This document shows, in pieces, positions 1 to 7,406 of a stretch of DNA of 64,000 nt. Under the pieces are notes generated by a model. It saw nothing but the letters and a program-made list of their open reading frames with translations, ran no database searches and was not told the DNA's origin. The translations under genes were made by a program, and so were the position numbers. Every line of letters starts with the position of its first letter. The first letter of the stretch is position 1. Origin of the DNA: Rhodocytophaga rosea. GTDB taxonomy: Bacteria; Bacteroidota; Bacteroidia; Cytophagales; 172606-1. Location: contig NZ_CP048222.1 of NCBI RefSeq assembly GCF_010119975.1, forward strand, positions 6,486,501-6,550,500. Direction: 5' to 3'.

Positions 1-1517
1 AATAGCAACGTAGGCCTGAAACCAGATAACAGAAAAGCAGGATAGCTGCCTGATAATAAGCCAATCACAATAGTAACTCCTATGGCCATCAGCCATATCT
101 GGTAACTGGTTCCGAAGCCTAAGGAGAGTTGCTTGTTTGTGAATTCATTGAAGGAAGGCAACACAAGATTTACAAAAATAATGGCCACCACAAAAGCAAG
201 ACTGGTAACCAGGAGGGCTTCGAATAAAAACTGATACACCAAATTAGCTCTCGCTGCACCGACCGACTTGCGTACCCCAATTTCTTTGGAACGGTTAGCA
301 GCCCTTGCCGTAGCTAAATTCATGTAATTGATGCCGGCAATAATTATTACAAAAAAGGCGATAAAGGAAAAAATGTTGATATATACCATGCTTCCCTGCA
401 CAATAGCTTCCACATTTGTATTGCGGGCACCATCCACTATATTTTCAGAATTCAAGTGTAAATCTGTTAATGGCTGCAAGCTATAGGAGAGTGTTGTACC
501 TGCTTCCGGTTTAAGATTAGCGTGGATCAGCTTTGTTATTTTCGTTGAAACGGATTCCGGATTTGACTGAGGCTTTAATAAAAAATAGACTGAAAAATCT
601 GTTGATGACCAGTCGCTTTCCATTGTCTGCTTAAAATAATCGAAATTCCGGAAAGAAGCTTCAGAAACCAGTGAATTGAAACTGAAACTCGAATTGCTGG
701 GATGATTTTTCAAAATTCCAGTAATTTTTAAAGGCGCTTCCATGAAGCTAAACTCTAATGTCTTGCCTAACACCTGTGTCTGATTAAACAGCCGCATGGC
801 TAAATCTTCATTAATAATGATTGAATTCGGCGCTTGTAAGGCAGTCTGTTTATCCCCTGCAATCAGGGGGAAATCAAAAATCTGCAAAAAATTCTCATCG
901 GCAACCGTAACTGTTTCCTGAAAAGGAACCGGATTTTTGGGATCGATCAGATTGGCCCGCCCGATCCGCTGGAACCGGGTTGTATTTTCTACTTCGGGAA
1001 TCATTTTCCTGGTTTCTTCCGCCAGTTTGTAGCTTCCGGCGGCAATAGTGGTTTGCTCGCCTTTTACATTTTTATGCTCTACTACCCGGTAGATCCGGCT
1101 GGCATGTGTGTGCTGCTGATCAAATGTGAGTTCGTCGAACAGATAAAGCCCGATCAACAAAAAACAAGTGATACCAAAGGCCAGGCCAGCTACATTAAGG
1201 CTAGTGTATAGTTTGTTTCTTGTGAGGGTTCGGATAGTGATAATGAAATAATTACGGATCATATCAGGCGCTGAAGAGTAAGGTGAGTGAAATTCTTTTT
1301 TTTGTTTCCGGTATTTTACAAAAGGCGGCAGCACCGAAAGCACAGATAAGATATAGTGCCTGTTCGCTTGCCGCTTTCCTGCTTGCTGAAGCCAGATCAT
1401 ATACAATTCATCTAAGTCCCCTTCCACTTCTTCTATGGTTTCAGTGGGGTGCAGTCGCCTGAGCAACCATACTGCCCAACGGGGTGGCTGAGGTAAGGCA
1501 TTGTTAGGTGATGTCAT
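1..1517 (-). CDS. MacB/FtsX-type ABC transporter permease with prefix domain (partial, 3' end off window)
   Basis: Only the N-terminal ~505 residues are visible; the frame is open to the window edge. Residues ~1-85 form the cytoplasmic prefix domain found on Bacteroidota permeases (motifs QPPRWAVWLLRRLHP and EGDLDELY). A first membrane helix (LNVAGLAFGITCFLLIGLY) and a periplasmic MacB-type core domain follow, then FtsX helices with the motifs NLATARAANRSKEIGVRK and GSYPAFLLSGF. Full-length relatives are usually near 800 residues. These proteins are thought to drive export or envelope signalling with a separate ATPase, which is not visible here. The ATG at 1517 overlaps the upstream padR stop as ATGA, implying translational coupling and one transcript. 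The substrate cannot be told from sequence. Confidence 0.9.
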   Translation of the reverse strand, partial: MTSPNNALPQPPRWAVWLLRRLHPTETIEEVEGDLDELYMIWLQQAGKRQANRHYILSVLSVLPPFVKYRKQKKEFHSPYSSAPDMIRNYFIITIRTLTRNKLYTSLNVAGLAFGITCFLLIGLYLFDELTFDQQHTHASRIYRVVEHKNVKGEQTTIAAGSYKLAEETRKMIPEVENTTRFQRIGRANLIDPKNPVPFQETVTVADENFLQIFDFPLIAGDKQTALQAPNSIIINEDLAMRLFNQTQVLGKTLEFSFMEAPLKITGILKNHPSNSSFSFNSLVSEASFRNFDYFKQTMESDWSSTDFSVYFLLKPQSNPESVSTKITKLIHANLKPEAGTTLSYSLQPLTDLHLNSENIVDGARNTNVEAIVQGSMVYINIFSFIAFFVIIIAGINYMNLATARAANRSKEIGVRKSVGAARANLVYQFLFEALLVTSLAFVVAIIFVNLVLPSFNEFTNKQLSLGFGTSYQIWLMAIGVTIVIGLLSGSYPAFLLSGFRPTLL

Positions 1518-1852
1518 AGCCCAGCCAGTTTAATGCTATGGGGCGGAACCAGTTGCCAGAGTTGGGTGCGTAATTCCTGAATGTCTTGTATGGCCCGGCT
1601 GCCTGCTGGTGTAAGTGTAAACAGTCGCTTTCGTCTTCCTCCCCGTTCGGCAGTAGCACCTCCTAATTGAGATTTTACAAAGCCTTTCTCCTCTAAGCGA
1701 ATCAGCGTATTGTGTACCGTGCCAAAAGTAACTTGCCTGCCAGTTTGCTGCTCCAGTTCCTGACTTACGGTAACACCATATGCCTCCCCATCCAGGATGG
1801 CAACCATTAGTAAAACCATTTCTTCAAATTCTCCCAAATAGGTTCTTTTCAT
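1514..1852 (-). CDS. PadR family transcriptional regulator
   Basis: The 112-residue protein has the PadR winged-helix signature: an N-terminal LGEFEEMVLLMVAIL helix, AYGVTVSQELEQQTGR, the recognition region TFGTVHNTLIRLEEKGFV, and a basic wing (AERGGRRKRLFTLTPAG). PadR proteins are usually repressors that respond to small molecules or envelope stress. Its stop codon overlaps the permease start by four bases, the usual arrangement for PadR/permease pairs in this phylum, so it probably controls its own operon. An imperfect inverted repeat lies about 20 bp before the start (1872-1889) and could be its operator. Confidence 0.93.
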   Translation of the reverse strand: MKRTYLGEFEEMVLLMVAILDGEAYGVTVSQELEQQTGRQVTFGTVHNTLIRLEEKGFVKSQLGGATAERGGRRKRLFTLTPAGSRAIQDIQELRTQLWQLVPPHSIKLAGL

Positions 1853-1871
1853 CGTCTTTGGTATTAGTCTA

Positions 1872-1889
1872 TATTTTGTCGTACAAATA
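1872..1889 (-). promoter_or_regulatory. Candidate PadR operator (imperfect palindrome)
   Basis: The 18-mer TATTTTGTCGTACAAATA has nearly complementary halves (TATTT/AAATA with an inner TGT/ACA) and lies 20 bp upstream of the padR start codon. Position and symmetry suit an autoregulatory operator. This is inference; no family consensus was tested. Confidence 0.35.
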
Positions 1890-1982
1890 CCAAGCCGATT
1901 TTATAAATTACTCATATTCAGATAATTATGAGAGAATTAAGCATAGAATAGTGTAAATTCTGTTATGCCTACGAACAGTAAG

Positions 1983-1998
1983 TGTCCGGTTTAGTGCA
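1983..1998 (-). promoter_or_regulatory. CGGACA-type dyad upstream of padR-permease
   Basis: Read on the minus strand the site is TGCACT-AAAC-CGGACA, a degenerate 6-4-6 dyad. It resembles the sites at 63282-63297 and 63303-63319 upstream of a secreted protein. It sits about 130 bp before padR, a distance compatible with an activator site. The bound protein is unknown. Confidence 0.3.
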
Positions 1999-2050
1999 TG
2001 GCAGCATGAGAGGGGAAATAGATGAAGAAGTCTGTTAAATAAACAGATGA

Positions 2051-2098
2051 TAGCCACCCTATAGCGACCAATATAAGGAAATCTGTATAGGATGGCTA
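2051..2098 (-). terminator. Stem-loop downstream of the HxlR gene
   Basis: A 13-bp inverted repeat (TAGCCACCCTATA at 2051-2063 against TATAGGATGGCTA at 2086-2098, one mismatch) lies about 40 bp beyond the HxlR stop codon. The T-run after it on the minus strand is weak, so it may be a transcript end or RNA-stabilising hairpin rather than a strong terminator. Confidence 0.4.
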
Positions 2099-2138
2099 TT
2101 AAAAAAGGAGAGCTTTAAACGCTTATTTGTTACCTGAT

Positions 2139-2519
2139 TCAGGAATGTTGCATAATATTTTGCCGGTGTAACATGCCCCACTTCCGCAAGGATTCAATTA
2201 CTTCTCCAAGCGTTTTACTATGAGGTGTTAGTTCATAGGTAACCTTAACCGGGTAGGTGTCATGAATCGTCCGTTTGACGAGCCCATTCACCTCCAGATC
2301 CCGTAATTCTTTCGACAACATCCGGTCTGTAATTCCCTGCACTTCTCTGGCTATTTCTCCAAAACGTTTCTCTCCAAAAGTGAGAGCAACAATAATAGGT
2401 AATTTCCATTTGCCATTCAGTACATCGAGCGCATCTCTTACCGGGCGCAGAATATTCAAACATTCGGAGTGAACAATGTCGGTTGGTTCCATCTTAATAG
2501 GTAAGTTGTTGATACACAT
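2139..2519 (-). CDS. HxlR family winged-helix regulator
   Basis: The 126-residue protein shows the HxlR fold: DVLNGKWKLPIIVAL, KRFGEIAREVQGITDRMLSK, LRDLEVNGLVKR and the YPVKVTYELT wing. An internal ATG at 2492 would remove nine residues and is a plausible alternative start. Counted from there, a Cys lies at residue 11 (HSECLNIL), where redox-sensing relatives such as HypR and YodB carry their reactive N-terminal Cys. It is divergent from a DoxX-pirin unit, a common partnership for quinone or oxidant response. The start codon directly abuts a 40-bp palindrome that probably mediates autoregulation and control of doxX. Confidence 0.92.
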   Translation of the reverse strand: MCINNLPIKMEPTDIVHSECLNILRPVRDALDVLNGKWKLPIIVALTFGEKRFGEIAREVQGITDRMLSKELRDLEVNGLVKRTIHDTYPVKVTYELTPHSKTLGEVIESLRKWGMLHRQNIMQHS

Positions 2520-2559
2520 GTACTATTATAAAGTATAGCGCTATACTTTATGATAGTAC
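2520..2559. promoter_or_regulatory. 40-bp near-perfect palindrome, probable HxlR operator
   Basis: The halves 2520-2539 and 2540-2559 are reverse complements except at one base pair; the core is GTATAGCGCTATAC. It lies between the divergent HxlR and DoxX genes. TAnnTTTG boxes flank it: TATATTTG on the minus strand (2581-2574) for hxlR and TAAATTTG on the plus strand (2584-2591) for doxX. Bound protein would block the hxlR transcript just after its start and touch the upstream part of the doxX promoter. Assignment to this HxlR protein is inferred from position. Confidence 0.7.
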
Positions 2560-2583
2560 TATATTTAAGTAAGCAAATATACT

Positions 2584-2591
2584 TAAATTTG
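2584..2591 (+). promoter_or_regulatory. -7 promoter box for the doxX-pirin unit
   Basis: TAAATTTG matches the Bacteroidota -7 consensus TAnnTTTG and predicts a transcript start about 25 bases before the doxX ATG at 2622. No clear TTTG -33 box was found at the right spacing. Confidence 0.45.
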
Positions 2592-2621
2592 TATCAACAA
2601 AGAACTAAAAGAGAATTAATT

Positions 2622-3053
2622 ATGGAAACAACAGTAAAGTATACATCCAAACCTTTGAACATTAGTTTATGGGCAGCGCAGATCATATTGGCAGCCATGT
2701 TCATTTTTGCAGGTTTCCCCAAAGCCACTCAATCTATACAGGAATTAGCCATCCGGTTGCCAATGGCAAATGAGTTTCCCCTGGCACTGATCCGGTTTAT
2801 CGGGATTACAGAGCTATTGGGTGGAATAGGTTTATTGCTTCCGGGTATTCTCAGGATTAAGCTTATTCTTACGCCTTATGCAGCGATAGGAATTTTATTG
2901 ATCATGCTCATGGCTGTTGGATATCATATCTCAAAAGGAGAATTTGCCGCAATCGGGATTAATCTAGGCCTGGCTTTACTGGCGGCTTTTGTTGCCTGGG
3001 GAAGACTAACAAGGGCCCCAATGGATGCCAATGTTGTAAGTAGCCTGAAATAG
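2622..3053 (+). CDS. DoxX family membrane protein
   Basis: The 143-residue protein has four hydrophobic helices and the DoxX pattern: an N-terminal helix ending AAMFIFAGFPKATQ, RFIGITELLGGIGLLLPGI, LTPYAAIGILLIMLMAVGYH and a final LALLAAFVAWGRL. DoxX-like proteins are small inner-membrane proteins linked to redox or thiol homeostasis; this member's reaction is unknown. An in-frame ATG at 2550 lies inside the operator palindrome, so the ATG at 2622, preceded by AAAAGAGA, is preferred. The pirin gene follows 44 bp later in the same direction, and the divergent HxlR regulator probably controls both. Confidence 0.9.
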   Translation: METTVKYTSKPLNISLWAAQIILAAMFIFAGFPKATQSIQELAIRLPMANEFPLALIRFIGITELLGGIGLLLPGILRIKLILTPYAAIGILLIMLMAVGYHISKGEFAAIGINLGLALLAAFVAWGRLTRAPMDANVVSSLK

Positions 3054-3097
3054 TAAGCGTATTTAAAGAACATAGAACGTAACACAGGAGGAATTTT

Positions 3098-3970
3098 ATG
3101 TCAATAAGCAGAAAAATAAACCATATAGGAACACCACGGAATCAGCAGGGCTTTCTCGGATCTGACCATATTGCCCGGGCTGTCATCGGGGTAGAATTTT
3201 CAGAAAGTGATCCATTCATTCTCTTAATGGATGATATGCTGGATAAACAAGATGATGAGCCGGTGGGCGGTCCTCATCCACATGCCGGGTTTGAAACGGT
3301 ATCGTTATTACTTGAAGGAGAAATAGGAGATTCGGCGCACAAAATGAATGGGGGCGACTTTCAACTCATGACGGCCGGAAGGGGTGTTGTTCATACCGAA
3401 ACGATAGATAGAAAAGTCAAAATGCGGCTGTTACAGTTATGGCTTACTCTTCCTAAAAAAGACAGGTGGGCTGCCCCACGGATACAGAATCTGTCCCTGG
3501 AACAGGTGCCGGTTCTATCGGAAAAAGGGGTTGCGATCAAAGTATACAGTGGTACATTTGCCGGTTTAACTTCTCCTGTTAAAAATTATGTTCCCCTCAT
3601 TATTGCGGATATTACCCTGCAGGCAGAGGTTTCTATTAAAAAGAATCTCCCTGGCTCTTATACTAGTTTTTTATATGTGCTGGAAGGAAGTGTGAAGGTG
3701 GGAGAGGAGCAAAAATTATTAAAACAAGGACAGGTGGGCTGGTTAGATAAGATTGCAGATTCAGATCAAATTGAACTCTTGTTGAAGGCAGAAGAAAATG
3801 GAGCGAGGTTTGTCTTGTATGCAGCCGAACCTCAGGGTGTTCCCATTGTATCTCACGGTCCGTTTATAGGCGATTCCACAGATGATATTAGAAGATTGTA
3901 TCAGGAATTCAGGCATGGTAAAATGGGGCATATTTCGGAAGTAGCAGAAAGCCAGCAATACAACTGGTAA
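3098..3970 (+). CDS. Pirin family protein (bicupin)
   Basis: The 290-residue protein has the pirin N-terminal cupin motif GGPHPHAGFETVSLLLEGE, with two metal-binding His, then GRGVVHTE with the further His and Glu ligands, and a second, more divergent cupin (residues ~165-260, FLYVLEGSVKVGEEQ). Bacterial pirins are iron-binding redox proteins and some act as quercetinases. An unusually strong Shine-Dalgarno sequence (AGGAGGA, 3086-3092) precedes the ATG, which is noteworthy in this phylum. It probably shares the doxX transcript and ends at the strong terminator at 4008-4045. Confidence 0.93.
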   Translation: MSISRKINHIGTPRNQQGFLGSDHIARAVIGVEFSESDPFILLMDDMLDKQDDEPVGGPHPHAGFETVSLLLEGEIGDSAHKMNGGDFQLMTAGRGVVHTETIDRKVKMRLLQLWLTLPKKDRWAAPRIQNLSLEQVPVLSEKGVAIKVYSGTFAGLTSPVKNYVPLIIADITLQAEVSIKKNLPGSYTSFLYVLEGSVKVGEEQKLLKQGQVGWLDKIADSDQIELLLKAEENGARFVLYAAEPQGVPIVSHGPFIGDSTDDIRRLYQEFRHGKMGHISEVAESQQYNW

Positions 3971-4007
3971 CTGATAGCATAGGGGGTACTATTTATTACT
4001 CACATTA

Positions 4008-4045
4008 ACCAAAAAGCCTCTGACATTGATCAGAGGCTTTTTGGT
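4008..4045 (+). terminator. Strong intrinsic terminator after pirin
   Basis: Perfect 16-bp arms (ACCAAAAAGCCTCTGA against TCAGAGGCTTTTTGGT) enclose a six-base loop CATTGA. The arm itself supplies A- and T-tracts, so it could work for both strands, ending the doxX-pirin transcript and insulating it from the convergent acyltransferase gene. Confidence 0.85.
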
Positions 4046-4108
4046 TTTGCAATGTACAGATCAGTTAGTATACCCTATTGTCCGGGCCTTGCTATTTACG
4101 ATCAGGCT

Positions 4109-5191
4109 TTAATTTTTGGCTAATACTGAAGACCTCATATTCCAGTTCATATTTTTTAGCTGTAAAGCTCTTTTTTCTATAAAGTGCCAGGAGAGAACAG
4201 CCAGTATAAACACAAGAATATATGAAATAGCAAAGTTAGTATAAATATTTAAGCCAGGTACTTTTATAACCAATGCTTGTTGAATGGGAAAAGCATAAAT
4301 ATAAATGCCATAAGAAAAGTCTCCGTACTTGCTAAAGTTCTTGATCAATAGCCTGGGATGATATGCCAAAACAAACACCGTGTAGGGAATTCCCATTAAC
4401 AGCGTATACTTATAACCGGGAATCTTAAAGAAAATACAAGCAGCTATAATAACCCACATGAGCAGTGCATACTTAATACTTATTTTTATTTTGTCTCGCA
4501 GGAAATAACATACCGCACCAACCACAAAAAACAGAATCCAGGGTGGTGCATAATAAAACAAATAATATTCATTTAGCTGCATTCCTATCAGGTAAGCAAT
4601 AACGCCAATGATCAGGAAAGCAGACTTCCGCAACCTGGTATAGTCCTTTTTGAAAACCAGTAATAATACCCCGCCAAAAAATACCACAAGATACATAAGT
4701 AGTTCGGCACGCAGTGTCCAAAGCGGGCTATTTACAAACCTAGGGTAAGGGTTTTGTTCAAAAACACCGGGCAAAAAAGGCAATGGGTTTAGGAGCGTTA
4801 CATTCCTCCATAAAAAATCATATGTACTGGATTGTGAAAAATAGTCGGTTAATGGTAAGTTCGTACATAATGGGCCTATCACAAATACACAGAATATGAC
4901 TGCAATCCCAAGTGCAGGAAAAATTCTAAGCGCACGAGCCCAGATAAAGCGCCCCAGACTATCCTGACGAATTAGACTTTTAGTAATCAGATATCCACTA
5001 ATAAGAAAAAATACATAAACTGATAAGGAACCTAAACTCATAAAACCAACAGCTTTTCTAAATACTTCTTCTTTAGAGGCTTTATAAATCAGGAATGAAT
5101 GTGAAAATACAACTAACGAAGCGGCAACGAAACGAATCAGGTCAAAATTATTGTTCCGGCTCTTATCAAGTTGGCCAATGGTGTTTTGCAT
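4109..5191 (-). CDS. Acyltransferase 3 family membrane protein (OafA/YrhL-like)
   Basis: The 360-residue protein begins NNNFDLIRFVAASLVVFSHS, the acyltransferase-3 signature with the conserved His of the first membrane helix, followed by roughly ten hydrophobic helices. These inner-membrane enzymes transfer acetyl or other acyl groups to surface glycans such as O-antigen or exopolysaccharide. No extra periplasmic SGNH domain is attached. It stands alone, convergent with pirin, and has no glycan gene next to it, so the acceptor is unknown. Confidence 0.92.
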   Translation of the reverse strand: MQNTIGQLDKSRNNNFDLIRFVAASLVVFSHSFLIYKASKEEVFRKAVGFMSLGSLSVYVFFLISGYLITKSLIRQDSLGRFIWARALRIFPALGIAVIFCVFVIGPLCTNLPLTDYFSQSSTYDFLWRNVTLLNPLPFLPGVFEQNPYPRFVNSPLWTLRAELLMYLVVFFGGVLLLVFKKDYTRLRKSAFLIIGVIAYLIGMQLNEYYLFYYAPPWILFFVVGAVCYFLRDKIKISIKYALLMWVIIAACIFFKIPGYKYTLLMGIPYTVFVLAYHPRLLIKNFSKYGDFSYGIYIYAFPIQQALVIKVPGLNIYTNFAISYILVFILAVLSWHFIEKRALQLKNMNWNMRSSVLAKN

Positions 5192-5741
5192 ACGACGATT
5201 TAAGTGGTTTGAGAGTAGAAAATTTCATATACTTAATTTACTTGATTGTTTAATTTCTTAAACTGTGGTAAAGAAAATGGTATTAAATCAAGTTATAAAA
5301 GATGAAGCGTATCAATAATGGGGTACTACCAAAAATTCAGCGTAGCTGAATAATAATCTTACACCACAAAAGTATACATATTACTAACTAAAAAAAACAA
5401 GCCGGTATAACGATCTGTCATTTACAGTCTTTATGACTTTGATTCCTAAGAGAGACAAATATAAAATTAGAAATGGTGCGGTGGAAAGTGCCGCAGCAAT
5501 GTGGCCGGTTTTGTTCGCCTGTTTCGGCTCTTGCTTCATACGTTTTTTGTTACTTTCCTATAGGATGGCTCAAAGCACTCGTTTTTGCCGTCTTTTAGGC
5601 ATACGAACTTAAGAACTAGGTTCATGAACTACTTTGAAAACAATTATGTGAATAAAACAAGAGGAGGGAATAAAATCCGCCAAAGTCATTTTTAACATTC
5701 TATTGATAATTTAACTCTGAACTCATTTAAACCTATATTCA
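5192..5741. other. Intergenic region, 550 bp, with a degenerate repeat-like segment
   Basis: No convincing gene was found. The first 270 bp are A/T-rich and hold the start region of the acyltransferase. The segment 5490-5600 is richer in G/C and contains GTTTTTTGTTACTTTC, similar in style to the palindromic element at 26361-26465, so it may be a decayed copy of the same class of dispersed repeat. Confidence 0.35.
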
Positions 5742-6401
5742 ATGAAAATTAAAGCTATTATCACCGGAGCAACAGGTATGGTTGGGGAAGGTGTATTGCT
5801 GGAGTGCCTGCAAAACCCGGAAGTAGAACAGGTGCTGGTTATTAACCGGAAACCGGGAGGCAGAACACATCCCAAACTGAAAGAAATGATCCATGCTGAT
5901 TTTTTTAATCTTTCGCCCATTGAGCCGCAACTGAGTGGTTACAATGCTTGTTTTTTCTGCCTGGGCGTTTCCTCGGTTGGCATCAGTAAAGAGGAATACA
6001 AGCACATTACCTATGATCTTACGCTGAATGTAGCGCAGGTATTGGCCAGGCTCAACCCGGACATAACTTTTTGCTACGTTACAGGTGCTGGTACCGACAG
6101 CAGCGGGAATGGATCTCTGGCCTGGGCACGTGTAAAAGGCGCCACCGAAAATGCCTTGATGAAACTGATCAAGCGTGCCTATATGTTCCGTCCTGGTTTT
6201 ATGAAAGCTACTCCCGGGCAAAAAAATATAAAGAGCTATTATACTCTCCTTGCCTGGCTTTATCCGGTAGGACGGGCACTGTATCCGGCAGGCTTTTGCA
6301 CCTTGCAGGAAGTAGGGCAGGCGATGATCAAGGCCGCCAGCAAAGGGTATACGAAACAAATTCTTGAAGTAAAAGATATTGTTGAGCTGGCAAAATCCTG
6401 A
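5742..6401 (+). CDS. NAD(P)-binding Rossmann-fold protein, short-chain reductase-like
   Basis: The 219-residue protein starts MKIKAIITGATGMVGEGVLL, an atypical-SDR nucleotide-binding motif (GATGMVG). Further family features are VINRKPGG after strand 2, ACFFCLGVSS, and YVTGAGTDSSG at the fourth strand. The classical YxxxK catalytic pair is not evident, as in NmrA- and YbjT-like atypical SDRs. It is probably a cytoplasmic NAD(P)-dependent or redox-sensing protein. It has no operon partner. Confidence 0.85.
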   Translation: MKIKAIITGATGMVGEGVLLECLQNPEVEQVLVINRKPGGRTHPKLKEMIHADFFNLSPIEPQLSGYNACFFCLGVSSVGISKEEYKHITYDLTLNVAQVLARLNPDITFCYVTGAGTDSSGNGSLAWARVKGATENALMKLIKRAYMFRPGFMKATPGQKNIKSYYTLLAWLYPVGRALYPAGFCTLQEVGQAMIKAASKGYTKQILEVKDIVELAKS

Positions 6402-6749
6402 CTCGGATTGAAAACCAGTTAGTACAATAAGCGAAGGTAAATCTCGCTAAAAAACTTTCAACGATAACATGCATAAATACAAACACAAGTATGAGGAGTA
6501 TTTATTCATTTATTGAGGCTAATAAAAAATCAAAACAAACATCTTTAACTACCACACACGCTACAATAAGAAAATGAAGTGCAGTTAATGAATAAAAATA
6601 TATTCCTTTTATATCTATTAAAAAATAAGAAATGGAAGGAAAAATCAAGAGGTTTACCTATTAAAAAGATCAAAATTTAAGTTGCGGCCGATACCAAAGA
6701 AAGAGAAAGTATAATACAACTAAATAAAGCCTGAACGGGTCATGAGCAT
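6402..6749. other. A/T-rich intergenic region, 348 bp
   Basis: No open frame of useful length, hairpin with a T-run, or clear TAnnTTTG box was seen. It must contain the promoter of the Kunitz lipoprotein unless that gene is read through from upstream. Confidence 0.5.
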
Positions 6750-7004
6750 ATGAAGAATATCCGGAAAAGTTTTTATGCTATCCCTGTGTTAATATTGCTT
6801 GTGATTTTTACAAGCTGCGAGTTTGACTGCGCATCGTCTGAACAGTGCCAGTTAAAACCGGATGCAGGACCTTGTTTTGCTGCTATGCCCAAATATTATT
6901 ATGATACAAAAGAAAAAAGATGCAAAGAGTTTACCTATGGAGGGTGTGGTGGGGTAGTTCCTTTTCAAACGATGGAAGAATGTAAGCAGTGTGAGTGTAA
7001 GTAA
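6750..7004 (+). CDS. Kunitz/BPTI-type protease-inhibitor lipoprotein
   Basis: The 84-residue protein has a hydrophobic signal ending in a lipobox (IFTSC, Cys23), so it should be lipidated. Residues 33-83 match a Kunitz domain: C33-x8-C42-x15-C58-x7-C66, with GPCFA at the reactive loop, KYYYD, and KEFTYGGCGG. The spacing after C66 is shortened (x11 to C78, x2 to C81, x1 to C83) against the usual x12 and x3, and the usual Asn pair after GGC is absent. The residue after C42 (the P1 position) is Phe43, suggesting chymotrypsin- or elastase-like targets rather than trypsin. A role in blocking host, predator or competitor proteases is inference. Kunitz domains are uncommon in bacteria. Confidence 0.85.
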   Translation: MKNIRKSFYAIPVLILLVIFTSCEFDCASSEQCQLKPDAGPCFAAMPKYYYDTKEKRCKEFTYGGCGGVVPFQTMEECKQCECK

Positions 7005-7406
7005 AGAGTATATGAGCTATCCATCAAATGCTATGATAAACGCATGAAATTAGTAAAGCGGATTGTAGGTATAACCGGTACCATTATACAATAAGAGCGG
7101 CAGGTTGTCTTATTCTATACTTCAAGATTCCTTCAAAAAGAAGTCCTTTCTTATGTGTAGTATGCATGTATAGGTTGCAGAACATACTCATTGCAGTTAT
7201 GAAATCTTTGTATGGAAAAAGATGCTTTGTTTTTATCTGCCGGTACATGAAAAATCTGTCCAGTAAAATGACTATGGCCGGAAAAATGATTATATGTATG
7301 CCATCGACGGATCAGGCTTTACTTTTTATACAAGTGAGTTATTTTTAGCATTATTATACTACCTTTATTATAATTATACTACCTATTTATTCTTTCCTAA
7401 ACCTTT
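7005..7406. other. Intergenic region, 402 bp, with possible decayed coding and a short tandem motif
   Basis: A 60-codon open frame at 7166-7348 has no recognisable product. In another frame, 7265-7340 reads with propeller-like flavour (YMYAIDGSGFTFYTSE), interrupted by stops upstream, so a gene remnant is possible. TTATACTACC occurs twice, 21 bp apart (about 7354 and 7375), just before the carboxylesterase. Confidence 0.3.

Noticed and set aside
7166-7348. 60-codon open frame before the carboxylesterase
   Set aside because: No signal, family motif or plausible composition; an overlapping frame hints at decayed coding instead, but this is too weak to call as a gene.
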